Positions 50,920 through 59,467 of a stretch of DNA of 64,000 nucleotides are shown here, piece after piece (the first letter of the stretch is position 1; each line of letters starts with the position of its first letter). The stretch is from NCBI GenBank assembly GCA_902464495.1, contig CABQJK010000008.1, positions 7,666 through 71,665 of the forward strand, read 5' to 3'. The notes below the pieces were generated by a model. That model was not told the DNA's origin, ran no database searches, and was given only the letters and a program-made list of their open reading frames with translations. A program made the position numbers and the translations under genes. This DNA is from an uncultured Collinsella sp. Lineage in GTDB: Bacteria > Actinomycetota > Coriobacteriia > Coriobacteriales > Coriobacteriaceae.

Positions 50920-51114
50920 GTGGGAGTTATCGGTTACGGTCTCGGTGTTATCGGCGCTGGTCTTGCTATCGGCCTGTCTGCTCTGGGTGCTACGGGTGCT
51001 ATGGCCCGTCAGCCTGAGGTCCAGGGCCGCGTGTTCACCGTCTTCATCATGGGCTCCGCCTTCGGCGAGGCTCTGGCTCTGATCGGCTTCGTTGTCGCGC
51101 TGATCGTTAAATAG
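50920..51114 (+). CDS. atpE: F-type ATP synthase subunit c
   Basis: The 64-residue hairpin protein has a Gly-rich first helix, the polar loop ARQPEVQGR and the ion-binding Glu in FGEALALIG of the second helix. The Gln and Ser/Thr residues that mark Na+-binding rings are absent at the corresponding places, so proton coupling is likely. It is shorter than the usual 70-80 residues. AGGAGG precedes the GTG start. Confidence 0.95.
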   Translation: MGVIGYGLGVIGAGLAIGLSALGATGAMARQPEVQGRVFTVFIMGSAFGEALALIGFVVALIVK

Positions 51115-51129
51115 CACGGAGCGTCAAGT

Positions 51130-51732
51130 ATGAATCTTTCATCCCAGAAGAGCGCGATCGCACTCTCCGCGTCCGCGGCCGCGCTGCTCATGCCGGTTTC
51201 CGCGTTCGCCGAGGACGGCGCTGCCGGTGCGGACATCCTCATCCCTAAGATGGCGGAGTTCATCCCGGCGCTTATCGCCTTCCTGATTATCTGGATCGTG
51301 CTGGCCAAGGTCGCCCTGCCGGGCATCATGAAAACCATGGAGGAGCGCGGCAAGAAGATCGAGGAGAGCCTCGACGAGGCCGAGAAGACCAAGCAGGAGG
51401 CTATCGCCAAGCGCGCTGAGTCCGACTCGATCGTCACTGACGCCCGTCGCCAGGCTGCCGATATCGTTCTCGAGGCCCGTAAGGACGCCGAGTCCGAGCG
51501 CGCCCGCATCATCGAGGCCGCTCACAAGGAGGCCGAGGAGATCATCGCCAAGGCCCACACGACCGTCGAGGACGAGCGCAAGTCCATTTACGCCGGTGCC
51601 GCGAGCTCCATCGCCGACCTGTCCGTCGCTGTCGCCACCAAGATCGTGGGCGAGGCACTCGAGGACGAGACCGAGCAGAAGAAGCTCATCGAGCGCTACA
51701 TCCAGGAAGCAGGTAGCCTGAATGCCGACTAG
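51130..51732 (+). CDS. atpF: F-type ATP synthase subunit b
   Basis: The 200-residue protein has one membrane helix (FIPALIAFLIIWIVLAKVALPG) and a long charged coiled coil (EERGKKIEESLDEAEKTKQ) forming the peripheral stalk. Ahead of the helix are about 35 residues that look like a signal peptide (AIALSASAAALLMPVSAFAED), including an AFA-ED cleavage-like site. Its end overlaps atpH by 11 bases. Confidence 0.94.
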   Translation: MNLSSQKSAIALSASAAALLMPVSAFAEDGAAGADILIPKMAEFIPALIAFLIIWIVLAKVALPGIMKTMEERGKKIEESLDEAEKTKQEAIAKRAESDSIVTDARRQAADIVLEARKDAESERARIIEAAHKEAEEIIAKAHTTVEDERKSIYAGAASSIADLSVAVATKIVGEALEDETEQKKLIERYIQEAGSLNAD

Positions 51733-52198
51733 CCGCTATCAGGACAAGGTGCTCGAGACCTACGCGCGCTCCCTTATGGAAGCCGCCAAGGCCGAGAACC
51801 ATGTGTTCGAGGACCTCGAGATGATCGAGCGCCTGGCTAGCGCCAGCCCCGAGATCATCGCCGTGCTCGACACCATGTCCAAGCGCGACCAGCTCGACCT
51901 TCTTCCCAAGGTGGCAGCTGCCTTTAAGTATGTTGCCGAGGAAGACGAGGATGTAGTGGGCGTGACCGTCACCACGGCGATCCCGCTCGACGACGAGCTG
52001 CGTCAAACCATCACTAAGAAATGCGAGCAGGACTTCGGCCGCAAGGTATTCCTTATCGAGCAGGTCGACCCGTCTATCGTGGGCGGCCTGGTGCTCGAGG
52101 CCCGCGGTGAGCGTCGTGACATTTCCGTCAAGACGCAGCTGCGCATCGCGCAGGAGACCCTCGCAAACTCTGCTAATTCGTACGGAGGTGAAGCCTAA
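51722..52198 (+). CDS. atpH: F-type ATP synthase subunit delta
   Basis: The 158-residue protein has the delta pattern: YARSLMEAAKAEN at the N-terminus and the C-terminal DPSIVGGLVLEARGERRDISVKTQL. It joins the b-stalk to the alpha3beta3 head. It overlaps atpF by 11 bases and its TAA stop overlaps the atpA ATG. Confidence 0.95.
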   Translation: MPTSRYQDKVLETYARSLMEAAKAENHVFEDLEMIERLASASPEIIAVLDTMSKRDQLDLLPKVAAAFKYVAEEDEDVVGVTVTTAIPLDDELRQTITKKCEQDFGRKVFLIEQVDPSIVGGLVLEARGERRDISVKTQLRIAQETLANSANSYGGEA

Positions 52199-53796
52199 TG
52201 TCCGAAACCCTCAATGCCCAGGATATCGCCAAGAAACTGCAGGAGCAGCTCACAAGCCTCTCCGCGACGGTCGATACGCATGAGGTTTCAACGGTCGACG
52301 AGGTAGGCGACGGCATCGCGCGCGTCTCCGGCCTCAAGAGCGCCATGGCAGGCGAGCTTCTGGAGTTCAAGAGCTCCGATACCGGTGAGACCGTCTTCGG
52401 CCTTGCCCAGAACCTTGACCGTGACGAGGTCGGCGCCGTTCTGTTCGGTGCCGTCGACTCCATCAAGGAAGGCGACGAGTGCCGCACCACTGGCCGCATT
52501 ATGGATATCCCCGTGAGCCGTGCCATGCTCGGCCGCGTCGTCAATCCGCTCGGCCAGCCCATCGACGGCCTGGGCGACATCGTCGCCACGCACCGTCGCC
52601 CCATCGAGTTCAAGGCTCCCGGCGTCATCGATCGTACCCCGGTGTGCGAGCCGGTTCAGACCGGTCTGCTCGCTATCGACTCCATGGTGCCTATTGGCCG
52701 CGGTCAGCGTGAGCTCATCATCGGCGACCGTAAGACCGGTAAGACCGCCATCGCCATCGACGCTATCCTCAACCAGCGCGGCAAGGGCATGGTCTGCATC
52801 TATGTCGCCATCGGCCAGAAGGCCTCCACGGTTGCCAACATCCGCGAGACCCTCGCTCAGCACGGTGCGCTCGACTACACCATCATCGTTTCGGCCACCG
52901 CTGCCGATTCCGCCCCTATGCAGTACATCGCGCCTATGGCCGGTGCCGCTATCGGCGAGTTCTTCATGTACAACGGCGAGGACGGCAAGCCCGCCAGCGA
53001 GACCAACCCCGGCGGCCACGTGCTCGTCATCTACGACGACCTGTCCAAGCAGGCTGTGGCCTACCGTCAGATGTCGCTGACGCTGCATCGTCCGCCCGGA
53101 CGCGAGGCCTATCCTGGCGACATCTTCTACCTGCACTCTCGTCTGCTCGAGCGTGCCGTCAAGATGTCCAAGAAGAACGGTTACGGCTCCATGACGGCAC
53201 TGCCGATCATCGAGACCCAGGACGGCGACGTCTCGGCCTACATTCCGACCAACGTCATTTCCATTACCGATGGTCAGATCTACCTGCAGTCCGAGCTCTT
53301 CTTCCAGGGTCAGCGCCCGGCAGTCGACGTGGGCATCTCCGTGTCCCGCGTCGGTGGCGATGCGCAGACCAAGGCCATGAAGCAGGTCGCCGGCAACCTC
53401 CGTCTGGACCTCGCTTCCTATCAGGAGCTCGCTGGCTTTACGCAGTTCGGCTCCGACCTCGACGAGGCTACTCAGAAGCAGCTGACCCATGGTGCTCGCA
53501 TGACCGAGCTCCTGAAGCAGCCGCGTTACAAGCCGTTTGAGGTTGGCGAGCAGATCGTTACGCTGTTCGCTGGCAACGAGGGCTTCCTGGATGACCTGGA
53601 GATCGCCGACGTGCTGCCCTTCCGTGCCGAGCTCATCGAGTACATGGACAATGGCTTTGGTTCGCTGCTCGACAAGGTTCGCGCCAAGAAGATCGATGAT
53701 GACACCAAGGCTGAGCTCTTGCGCGTCATCGGCGACTTCAAGCAGCAGTTCATGGCCAAGCACCATTCGGATGTTTCTGGATCAGAGGAGAACTAA
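52198..53796 (+). CDS. atpA: F-type ATP synthase subunit alpha
   Basis: The 532-residue protein has the P-loop GDRKTGKTAIAIDAI, PMQYIAPMAGAAIGEFF, and the alpha signature PAVDVGISVSRVGG. It holds non-catalytic nucleotides in the F1 head. Translation is coupled to atpH through TAATG. Confidence 0.98.
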   Translation: MSETLNAQDIAKKLQEQLTSLSATVDTHEVSTVDEVGDGIARVSGLKSAMAGELLEFKSSDTGETVFGLAQNLDRDEVGAVLFGAVDSIKEGDECRTTGRIMDIPVSRAMLGRVVNPLGQPIDGLGDIVATHRRPIEFKAPGVIDRTPVCEPVQTGLLAIDSMVPIGRGQRELIIGDRKTGKTAIAIDAILNQRGKGMVCIYVAIGQKASTVANIRETLAQHGALDYTIIVSATAADSAPMQYIAPMAGAAIGEFFMYNGEDGKPASETNPGGHVLVIYDDLSKQAVAYRQMSLTLHRPPGREAYPGDIFYLHSRLLERAVKMSKKNGYGSMTALPIIETQDGDVSAYIPTNVISITDGQIYLQSELFFQGQRPAVDVGISVSRVGGDAQTKAMKQVAGNLRLDLASYQELAGFTQFGSDLDEATQKQLTHGARMTELLKQPRYKPFEVGEQIVTLFAGNEGFLDDLEIADVLPFRAELIEYMDNGFGSLLDKVRAKKIDDDTKAELLRVIGDFKQQFMAKHHSDVSGSEEN

Positions 53797-53801
53797 GCCC
53801 C

Positions 53802-54710
53802 ATGGCCAACCTTCGCGACATTAAGAAGCGAATCTCCTCGGTTACCACGACCAAGCAGATCACGCGCACGATGGAGATGGTCTCTACGGCCAAGATCCGT
53901 CGTGCCCTCGATCGCTCCAAGCAGGCCGAGCCCTATAAGGAGGCGCTGACCGACGTCATGTTGACGGTCGCCGGCGACGCCTCCTGTTCGGGCACCGATC
54001 CCATGCTGCAGAAGCATGAGAGCGTCAAGCATGGCCTGATTGTCGTTATTGCCTCGGACCGCGGCCTTGCCGGCGGTTTCAATACGACGGTGGAGCGCAC
54101 GGCCGAAAAGCTCGCCGCTTCTTGGGCGAACGACGGCATCGAGTGCGAGATCATCGCGTGCGGGCGTAAGCCGGCCACGTATTTCCGTGACCGCGCAAAC
54201 GTTGTCATGCACTTTGAGGGCAACTCCTCTGAGCCCGATTTCAATCAGGCCCGCATGATCTCCTCTCATATCTGCGATGCGTATCGTGCCGGTGAGCTTG
54301 ACCGTGTCGAGCTTGTCTACCACCACGCCAAGAACCGCGTGGATCAGGAGCTTCGCGTCGAGCATCTGTTGCCGCTCGACCCCGAGATGATCGCTATGGC
54401 CCACGGTCCGCGTAAGAACGAGACCGACGCCCCTAAGCGCATCTCGTCCACGTTCGAGTTCGTGCCCTCTCCCGAGCATGTTCTCGGCAAGCTTGTACCG
54501 TCGTATATCCTGACGGTCATCTACCAGGCCCTGATCGATTCGGCGGCCGCCGAGCAGGGTGCACGCCGCAAGGCCATGCACTCCGCGACGGAAAACGCCA
54601 CCGCGATCATCTCGACCCTTACCCGCACGTATAGTCGCGTGCGCCAGGCTTCGATCACGACCGAGATTAACGAGATCGTCGGCGGAGCCTCAGCATTGGA
54701 GGAACAGTAA
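53802..54710 (+). CDS. atpG: F-type ATP synthase subunit gamma
   Basis: The 302-residue protein begins with the conserved shaft helix ANLRDIKKRISSVTTTKQIT and ends with the second long helix carrying AMHSATENATAIISTLT. SDRGLAGGFN is the typical Rossmann-like core strand. It rotates within the head. Its TAA overlaps the atpD ATG. Confidence 0.97.
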   Translation: MANLRDIKKRISSVTTTKQITRTMEMVSTAKIRRALDRSKQAEPYKEALTDVMLTVAGDASCSGTDPMLQKHESVKHGLIVVIASDRGLAGGFNTTVERTAEKLAASWANDGIECEIIACGRKPATYFRDRANVVMHFEGNSSEPDFNQARMISSHICDAYRAGELDRVELVYHHAKNRVDQELRVEHLLPLDPEMIAMAHGPRKNETDAPKRISSTFEFVPSPEHVLGKLVPSYILTVIYQALIDSAAAEQGARRKAMHSATENATAIISTLTRTYSRVRQASITTEINEIVGGASALEEQ

Positions 54711-56164
54711 TGGCTAATAACACCGTAAAGCTTGCGGTCGAGGAAGCCACCAAGAAGACGACTGCCGGTGATGGTCGCATCGTGCGTATCATCGGCCCTG
54801 TCGTCGACGTCAAGTTTGACGGTGCGGTGCCCCCGATCTACAACGCGCTCACGGTCGAGGCCGAGACCCCGATCGGTCATCTGAGCACGATCCTCGAGGT
54901 CGAGAGCCAGCTTCCGGGCGGCGTCGTCCGCACGGTCGCCATGTCCTCGACCGACGGCCTGCAGCGCGGCCTCATCGCTACCGATACCGGTGAGCCCATG
55001 AAGATGCCCGTTGGCCCCAAGACGCTCGGCCGAATTTGGAACGTTATGGGCAAGCCCGTCGACGGCAAGCCCATGCCCGAGGTGGAGGAGTTCTACCCCA
55101 TCCACCATGCAGCGCCCCGTTTCGACGAGCTCACCACCAAGACCGAGATCTTCGAGACCGGCATCAAGGCCGTTGACCTGCTCGAGCCCTACATCCGTGG
55201 CGGCAAGACGGGCCTGTTCGGTGGCGCCGGCGTCGGCAAGACCGTTCTGATTCAGGAGCTTATCAACAACCTCGCCCAGGAGCACGGCGGCACCTCGGTG
55301 TTCACCGGCGTCGGCGAGCGTACGCGCGAGGGCACCGACCTGTTCCTCGAGATGAGCGAGTCTGGCGTTATCGACAAGACCTGCTTGGTCTATGGTCAGA
55401 TGAACGAGCCGCCCGGAGCGCGTCTGCGCATCGGTCTGGCCGGCCTTACCACCGCTGAGTACTTCCGCGATCGCGGCCAGGACGTTCTGCTGTTCATCGA
55501 CAACATCTTCCGCTTCTCCCAGGCAGGTTCCGAGGTTTCCGCACTGCTGGGCCGTATGCCGTCCGCCGTTGGTTACCAGCCCACGCTGGCAACCGAGATG
55601 GGCGACCTCCAGGAGCGCATTACCTCGACCAAGACGGGCTCCATTACCTCCGTCCAGGCTGTCTACGTCCCCGCAGACGACCTGACCGACCCGGCGCCTG
55701 CCACGACGTTTACGCACCTCGACGCCACCACGGTTCTTTCGCGTAGCATTTCGTCGCTCGGCCTGTTCCCGGCCATCGACCCGCTCGCGTCTTCCTCCGA
55801 CGCCCTCGATCCCTCGATCGTCGGCGAGGAGCACTACCGTGTCGCCGTCAAGGTCCAGGAGCTCCTGCAGGAGTACTCCGACCTTCAGGACATCATCGCC
55901 ATTCTGGGTATGGACGAGCTGTCCGAGGAGCAGCGCCTTACGGTCAACCGCGCCCGTAAGATTCAGCAGTTCCTCTCGCAGTCCTTCCACGTCGCCGAGA
56001 AGTTCACCGGCAACCCCGGTGTCTACGTCCGCGTCGAGGATACCGTCCGCTCTTTCGCCGAGATTGTCGACGGCAAGGCCGATGACCTGCCCGAGCAGGC
56101 TTTCCGCTATGCTTCCACGATTGAGGACGTGCGCGAGCGCGCCCGCAAGATGGGGGAGAAGTAG
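54710..56164 (+). CDS. atpD: F-type ATP synthase subunit beta
   Basis: The 484-residue catalytic subunit has the P-loop GGAGVGKTVLIQELI, VGERTREGTDL with the catalytic Glu, LLFIDNIFRFSQAGSEVSALL, and a DELSEE lever (GMDELSEEQRLT). An N-terminal extension of about 20 residues precedes the first beta barrel. Confidence 0.98.
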   Translation: MANNTVKLAVEEATKKTTAGDGRIVRIIGPVVDVKFDGAVPPIYNALTVEAETPIGHLSTILEVESQLPGGVVRTVAMSSTDGLQRGLIATDTGEPMKMPVGPKTLGRIWNVMGKPVDGKPMPEVEEFYPIHHAAPRFDELTTKTEIFETGIKAVDLLEPYIRGGKTGLFGGAGVGKTVLIQELINNLAQEHGGTSVFTGVGERTREGTDLFLEMSESGVIDKTCLVYGQMNEPPGARLRIGLAGLTTAEYFRDRGQDVLLFIDNIFRFSQAGSEVSALLGRMPSAVGYQPTLATEMGDLQERITSTKTGSITSVQAVYVPADDLTDPAPATTFTHLDATTVLSRSISSLGLFPAIDPLASSSDALDPSIVGEEHYRVAVKVQELLQEYSDLQDIIAILGMDELSEEQRLTVNRARKIQQFLSQSFHVAEKFTGNPGVYVRVEDTVRSFAEIVDGKADDLPEQAFRYASTIEDVRERARKMGEK

Positions 56165-56167
56165 GTT

Positions 56168-56560
56168 ATGCGTATCCGCATCGTGTGCCCCGTGAGCTGC
56201 GCCTATGAGGGCGACGCTGCGTTTGTGTCGATTCCGTCCACGGATGGCGAGTTTGGCGTCCTGCCTGCTCACTCCAGCGAGATCTGCACGATCGACCGCG
56301 GTTACGTTCGCGTTTCCGATAAGGCCATGGGCACTGTCGACCACACGTTTGCCGTGGCCGGCGGCTATGCCCAGGTTGCGGACGATGTCGTGACCGTTCT
56401 CGCCGAGCGCGCTTGCGATTTGGCGACCGTCGATGCCGACAAGCTTAAAGCTGATATTCAAGGTTTTGAAGAGAAGCTGGGTAATTTGTCGGAGGATGAT
56501 GCACGCCGCGCCTACCTCTATAATGAAATCGCATGGTGTAAGCTCAAGCTTGCCCAATAG
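56168..56560 (+). CDS. atpC: F-type ATP synthase subunit epsilon
   Basis: The 130-residue protein has the N-terminal beta sandwich (IPSTDGEFGVLPAHSSEI, FAVAGGYAQVADDVVTVLAE) and a C-terminal helical hairpin that may inhibit ATP hydrolysis. It is the last gene of the atp operon. Confidence 0.95.
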   Translation: MRIRIVCPVSCAYEGDAAFVSIPSTDGEFGVLPAHSSEICTIDRGYVRVSDKAMGTVDHTFAVAGGYAQVADDVVTVLAERACDLATVDADKLKADIQGFEEKLGNLSEDDARRAYLYNEIAWCKLKLAQ

Positions 56561-56597
56561 TCAAACGATTTAGCGTTCGACCATTTGCGAACACATC

Positions 56598-56635
56598 ATG
56601 CCCGGGATGGCCCAGCCACCCCGGGCATGCTTTTT
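56598..56635 (+). terminator. Terminator of the atp operon
   Basis: ATGCCCGGG pairs with CCCGGGCAT, with an inner TGG/CCA pair, and is followed by GCTTTTTG. It ends 13 bases before the murA start. Confidence 0.85.
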
Positions 56636-56648
56636 GAAAGGGTAGACC

Positions 56649-57932
56649 TTGGATATTATCCGCGTTGAGGGTGGCCACGCCATCGGAGGCTCCGTGCCCG
56701 TCTCGGGCGCCAAGAACTCCGCGCTCAAACTCATGGCGGCAACGCTTCTGGCGCCGGGCAAGACGACGCTGCAGAACGTGCCCGATATTTCCGATGTCCA
56801 CGTAATGGGCAAGGTGCTCAAGGGCATGGGCGCTACGATCGATGTTCTCGACGAGCACACGCTCGAGATTGATACCTCTCAGGTCGATTCTTGGGAGGCT
56901 CCCTACGAGCTCGTCGCCAAGATGCGCGCTTCTACGGCCGTGATGGGACCCTTGCTGGGCCGCTTCCATCGCGCCAAGATCGCCATGCCCGGCGGCTGCA
57001 ACCTGGGCGCCCGCAAGATCGATATGCACATTCTTGGTCTTGAGGCCTTGGGCGTTGAGTTCGATACCGCCCATGGCTACATCAACGCCAGTGCGCCCCA
57101 GGGTCTGCGCGGCACGACCGTCACGCTCGAGTTCGCCAGCGTCGGCGCCACCGAGAACCTCATCATGGCCTCCGTGCGCGCGCAGGGCACCACGGTTATC
57201 GACAATGCCGCTCGCGAGCCCGAGATCGTCGATCTTGCCAACATGCTCAACGAGATGGGCGCCAAGATCGTCGGTGCCGGCACGCCCGTCGTGACTATCG
57301 AAGGCGTGGAAGAGCTGCATCCCGTTACCCATCGCGTTGTGGGCGACCGCATCGAGGCCGGTACCTTTATCGTTGCCGGTGCGTTGATGGCCGACGATCG
57401 CGGTGTCGATGTCACGGGCTTTTGCCCCATTCACTTGGGCATGGTGCTCAAGAAGATGGAGCTCATGGGTATCGACTGCGAGCGCGTCGAGGATGGCGTC
57501 CATGTGAACCGTGCCGAGCGTATCAAGCCGGTCGACATCCAGACGCTTCCGTTCCCCGGTTTCCCGACCGACATGCAGGCGCAGATTATGGTGCTCTCCG
57601 CCCTTGCCGACGGCAGTTCCGTTATTACCGAAAACATCTTCGAGAATCGCTTTATGTTTGCCTCTGAGCTGGTGCGCATGGGTGCCGATATTCGCATCGA
57701 GAGCCACCACGCCATGATTCACGGCGTCAAGGGTTTCTCGGGTGCGCAGGTTACCTCGCCCGATTTGCGCGGCGGCGCAGCTCTCGTTGTCGCCGGTCTG
57801 ATCGCCGATGGCACGACTGAGGTATCGGCGATCCATCACATCAAGCGCGGCTATGAGCAGTTTGTCGAAAAGCTGCAGGCGCTTGGCGCTCACGTCGAGC
57901 ACGCCGCTGTCCCCGATCCCGTCATCTACTAA
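56649..57932 (+). CDS. murA: UDP-N-acetylglucosamine 1-carboxyvinyltransferase
   Basis: The 427-residue protein shows the MurA pattern: VSGAKNSALKLMAATLLAPG, the catalytic Cys loop IAMPGGCNLGARKIDMHI, and the PFPGFPTDMQAQIMVLSAL hinge. It commits UDP-GlcNAc to peptidoglycan synthesis, and the intact Cys predicts fosfomycin sensitivity. The start is TTG with GAAAGGG upstream. Confidence 0.96.
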   Translation: MDIIRVEGGHAIGGSVPVSGAKNSALKLMAATLLAPGKTTLQNVPDISDVHVMGKVLKGMGATIDVLDEHTLEIDTSQVDSWEAPYELVAKMRASTAVMGPLLGRFHRAKIAMPGGCNLGARKIDMHILGLEALGVEFDTAHGYINASAPQGLRGTTVTLEFASVGATENLIMASVRAQGTTVIDNAAREPEIVDLANMLNEMGAKIVGAGTPVVTIEGVEELHPVTHRVVGDRIEAGTFIVAGALMADDRGVDVTGFCPIHLGMVLKKMELMGIDCERVEDGVHVNRAERIKPVDIQTLPFPGFPTDMQAQIMVLSALADGSSVITENIFENRFMFASELVRMGADIRIESHHAMIHGVKGFSGAQVTSPDLRGGAALVVAGLIADGTTEVSAIHHIKRGYEQFVEKLQALGAHVEHAAVPDPVIY

Positions 57933-57944
57933 TGCAGGTTGCCT

Positions 57945-59165
57945 ATGTTTAAGAAAAAGCCCCTTGCGGAATCCCGAAGACCTTCGACCGGCGCACAGGC
58001 CAAGATCTATAGCCGTGATAACGTCGCCCGCTATTCCGAGCGCGCCCGTCAGCGCCGTCGTGGCCATACGGTTCGCCGCGTCGCGCTTATTGCCGTGCTC
58101 GGTGTGCTGCTGAGCGCAACGACTGCCGCCGGCCTGTGGTTCGCTACCATTATGGGCAAGCTCGGCGATTCCAACGTCATTACCGACAACCTGCGCCAGA
58201 TTCTGGTCGATACCGACGAGGCAAAAGACCCGTTCTACGTACTGCTTCTTGGCACCGACGGTCGACCGGGCGAGGATACGTATCGTGCCGACTCGATTAT
58301 CCTGGCGCGTATCGACCCCACGCAAAAGCAGGCGACGCTCATTTCGGTTCCGCGCGACACCAAGATCGTGTACAAGGGCGAGACCATGAAGATCAACGCC
58401 TGCCATACCGTTGGCGGCGCCGAGGCCATGGTCGAGGCAGTCAACGAGCTGTGCGGTGTTCAGATTTCCCACTATGCCGAGGTCAGCTTCGACGGTATGC
58501 AGGCGCTCATCGACTCGGTCGGCGGCATCGACATTAACGCAACCGATGATGTTGACGACCCCGAGCACCTGGATATTAAGATTACCGCTGGTCAGCAGCA
58601 CATGGATGGCGCCACCGCTCTTACCTATGCCCGCTGCCGCTACACCTATGCCGACGGCGATTACACGCGCATGCGCCACCAGCGTCAGGTGCTTGGAGCC
58701 CTTGCCAACCAGATTCTCAATAACTTCGATGCCACGAAGATCTTCGGCCTGGTTAATTCGCTGTCGGATATGCTCGTAACCGATATGAGCGTTCAGGATA
58801 TCGTGTCTACGGTCAACGCCATGCGCGGCATGGACGTCAATGGCATCTACTCGGCTAACCTGCCTTCGTATGCCGGTGACGACACCATGATCGACGGCGT
58901 GAGCTACGTCTTTGTCTACGAAGACGAGCTCAAGAAAATGATGGAGCGCGTCGACGCCGGCAAGGACCCCAAGGGCCCCAATACCATGGGCCTGTCCGAC
59001 GGTTCGAGCTCTACGATCGGCGACCTGAGCAATAACACCTCCGATGACTACGCCAACGGTACCGCAACCTCGTCTGGCAGTTCTGACGATTCGAGCGACT
59101 CAAGCGATTCGGGCTACTATGAAGAACCTTCTGGAGAAGGTAACGGATACGAGGCCAACTATTAG
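57945..59165 (+). CDS. LytR-CpsA-Psr (LCP) family wall polymer ligase
   Basis: The 406-residue protein has a basic cytoplasmic start, one membrane helix (VALIAVLGVLLSATTAAGLWF) and an extracellular LCP domain with the acidic and Arg residues that bind polyprenyl pyrophosphate (VLLLGTDGRPGEDTYRADSIILARI, ISVPRDTKI, ALTYARCRY, RMRHQRQVL). LCP enzymes attach teichoic acids or other polymers to peptidoglycan. The C-terminal 60 residues are a Ser/Asp/Asn-rich tail. The ATG at 57945 is chosen over a TTG two codons earlier. It follows murA closely. Confidence 0.93.
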   Translation: MFKKKPLAESRRPSTGAQAKIYSRDNVARYSERARQRRRGHTVRRVALIAVLGVLLSATTAAGLWFATIMGKLGDSNVITDNLRQILVDTDEAKDPFYVLLLGTDGRPGEDTYRADSIILARIDPTQKQATLISVPRDTKIVYKGETMKINACHTVGGAEAMVEAVNELCGVQISHYAEVSFDGMQALIDSVGGIDINATDDVDDPEHLDIKITAGQQHMDGATALTYARCRYTYADGDYTRMRHQRQVLGALANQILNNFDATKIFGLVNSLSDMLVTDMSVQDIVSTVNAMRGMDVNGIYSANLPSYAGDDTMIDGVSYVFVYEDELKKMMERVDAGKDPKGPNTMGLSDGSSSTIGDLSNNTSDDYANGTATSSGSSDDSSDSSDSGYYEEPSGEGNGYEANY

Positions 59166-59166
59166 A

Positions 59167-59306
59167 GTTACGCGGTTTTACCAAACCGCGTAACCACTTG
59201 ACGCTGCGCGGGCCGCATTTGGACAATCTGACGTTCAACTTCAAGGGCGCGACCAGAAGGTCAGCGCCCTTTCGTTTCACGTCACCTTGTCTCAAATGCG
59301 ACCCGC
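59167..59306. repeat. Structured intergenic element, copy B
   Basis: It has the same architecture as the copy at 43589 with different stem sequences: hairpin GTTACGCGGTTT-TACC-AAACCGCGTAAC (59167-59194); GACGCTGC; outer arms GCGGGCCGCATTTG (59208-59221) and CAAATGCGACCCGC (59293-59306); TGACGT/ACGTCA (59229-59234, 59279-59284); and the central AAGGGCGC/GCGCCCTT hairpin with a GACCAGAAGGTC tip. It begins 2 bases after the LCP stop codon and opens the 302-base gap before pepT. Confidence 0.85.
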
Positions 59307-59337
59307 TCGCTGGCGTTGCCAAAACATCGATGTAGCC

Positions 59338-59382
59338 ATTGGGGACGGTCTTGTTTGACTGGTCGTTTAAGAACGTCCCTAA
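59338..59382. repeat. Palindrome ATTGGGGACG type, second copy
   Basis: ATTGGGGACGGTCTT and AAGAACGTCCCTAA pair imperfectly around GACTGGTCG, matching the element at 43785. Like that one, it follows a structured element. Confidence 0.65.
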
Positions 59383-59402
59383 CTTCTATTTCCCCTTGCA
59401 CC

Positions 59403-59443
59403 AAAAACCGCCCCGTTCTCGATTTTGAGGACGGGGCGGTTTT
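59403..59443. terminator. Bidirectional terminator between LCP gene and pepT
   Basis: AAAACCGCCCCGT pairs perfectly with ACGGGGCGGTTTT around a 14-base loop, giving T-runs in both directions. Confidence 0.85.
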
Positions 59444-59467
59444 GCTTATCTAGATTGTTCGAGTTCC

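Noticed and set aside
50920..51114. Sodium-type ATP synthase c subunit
   Set aside because: The Gln in helix 1 and the Ser/Thr after the ion-binding Glu that mark Na+ rings are absent.
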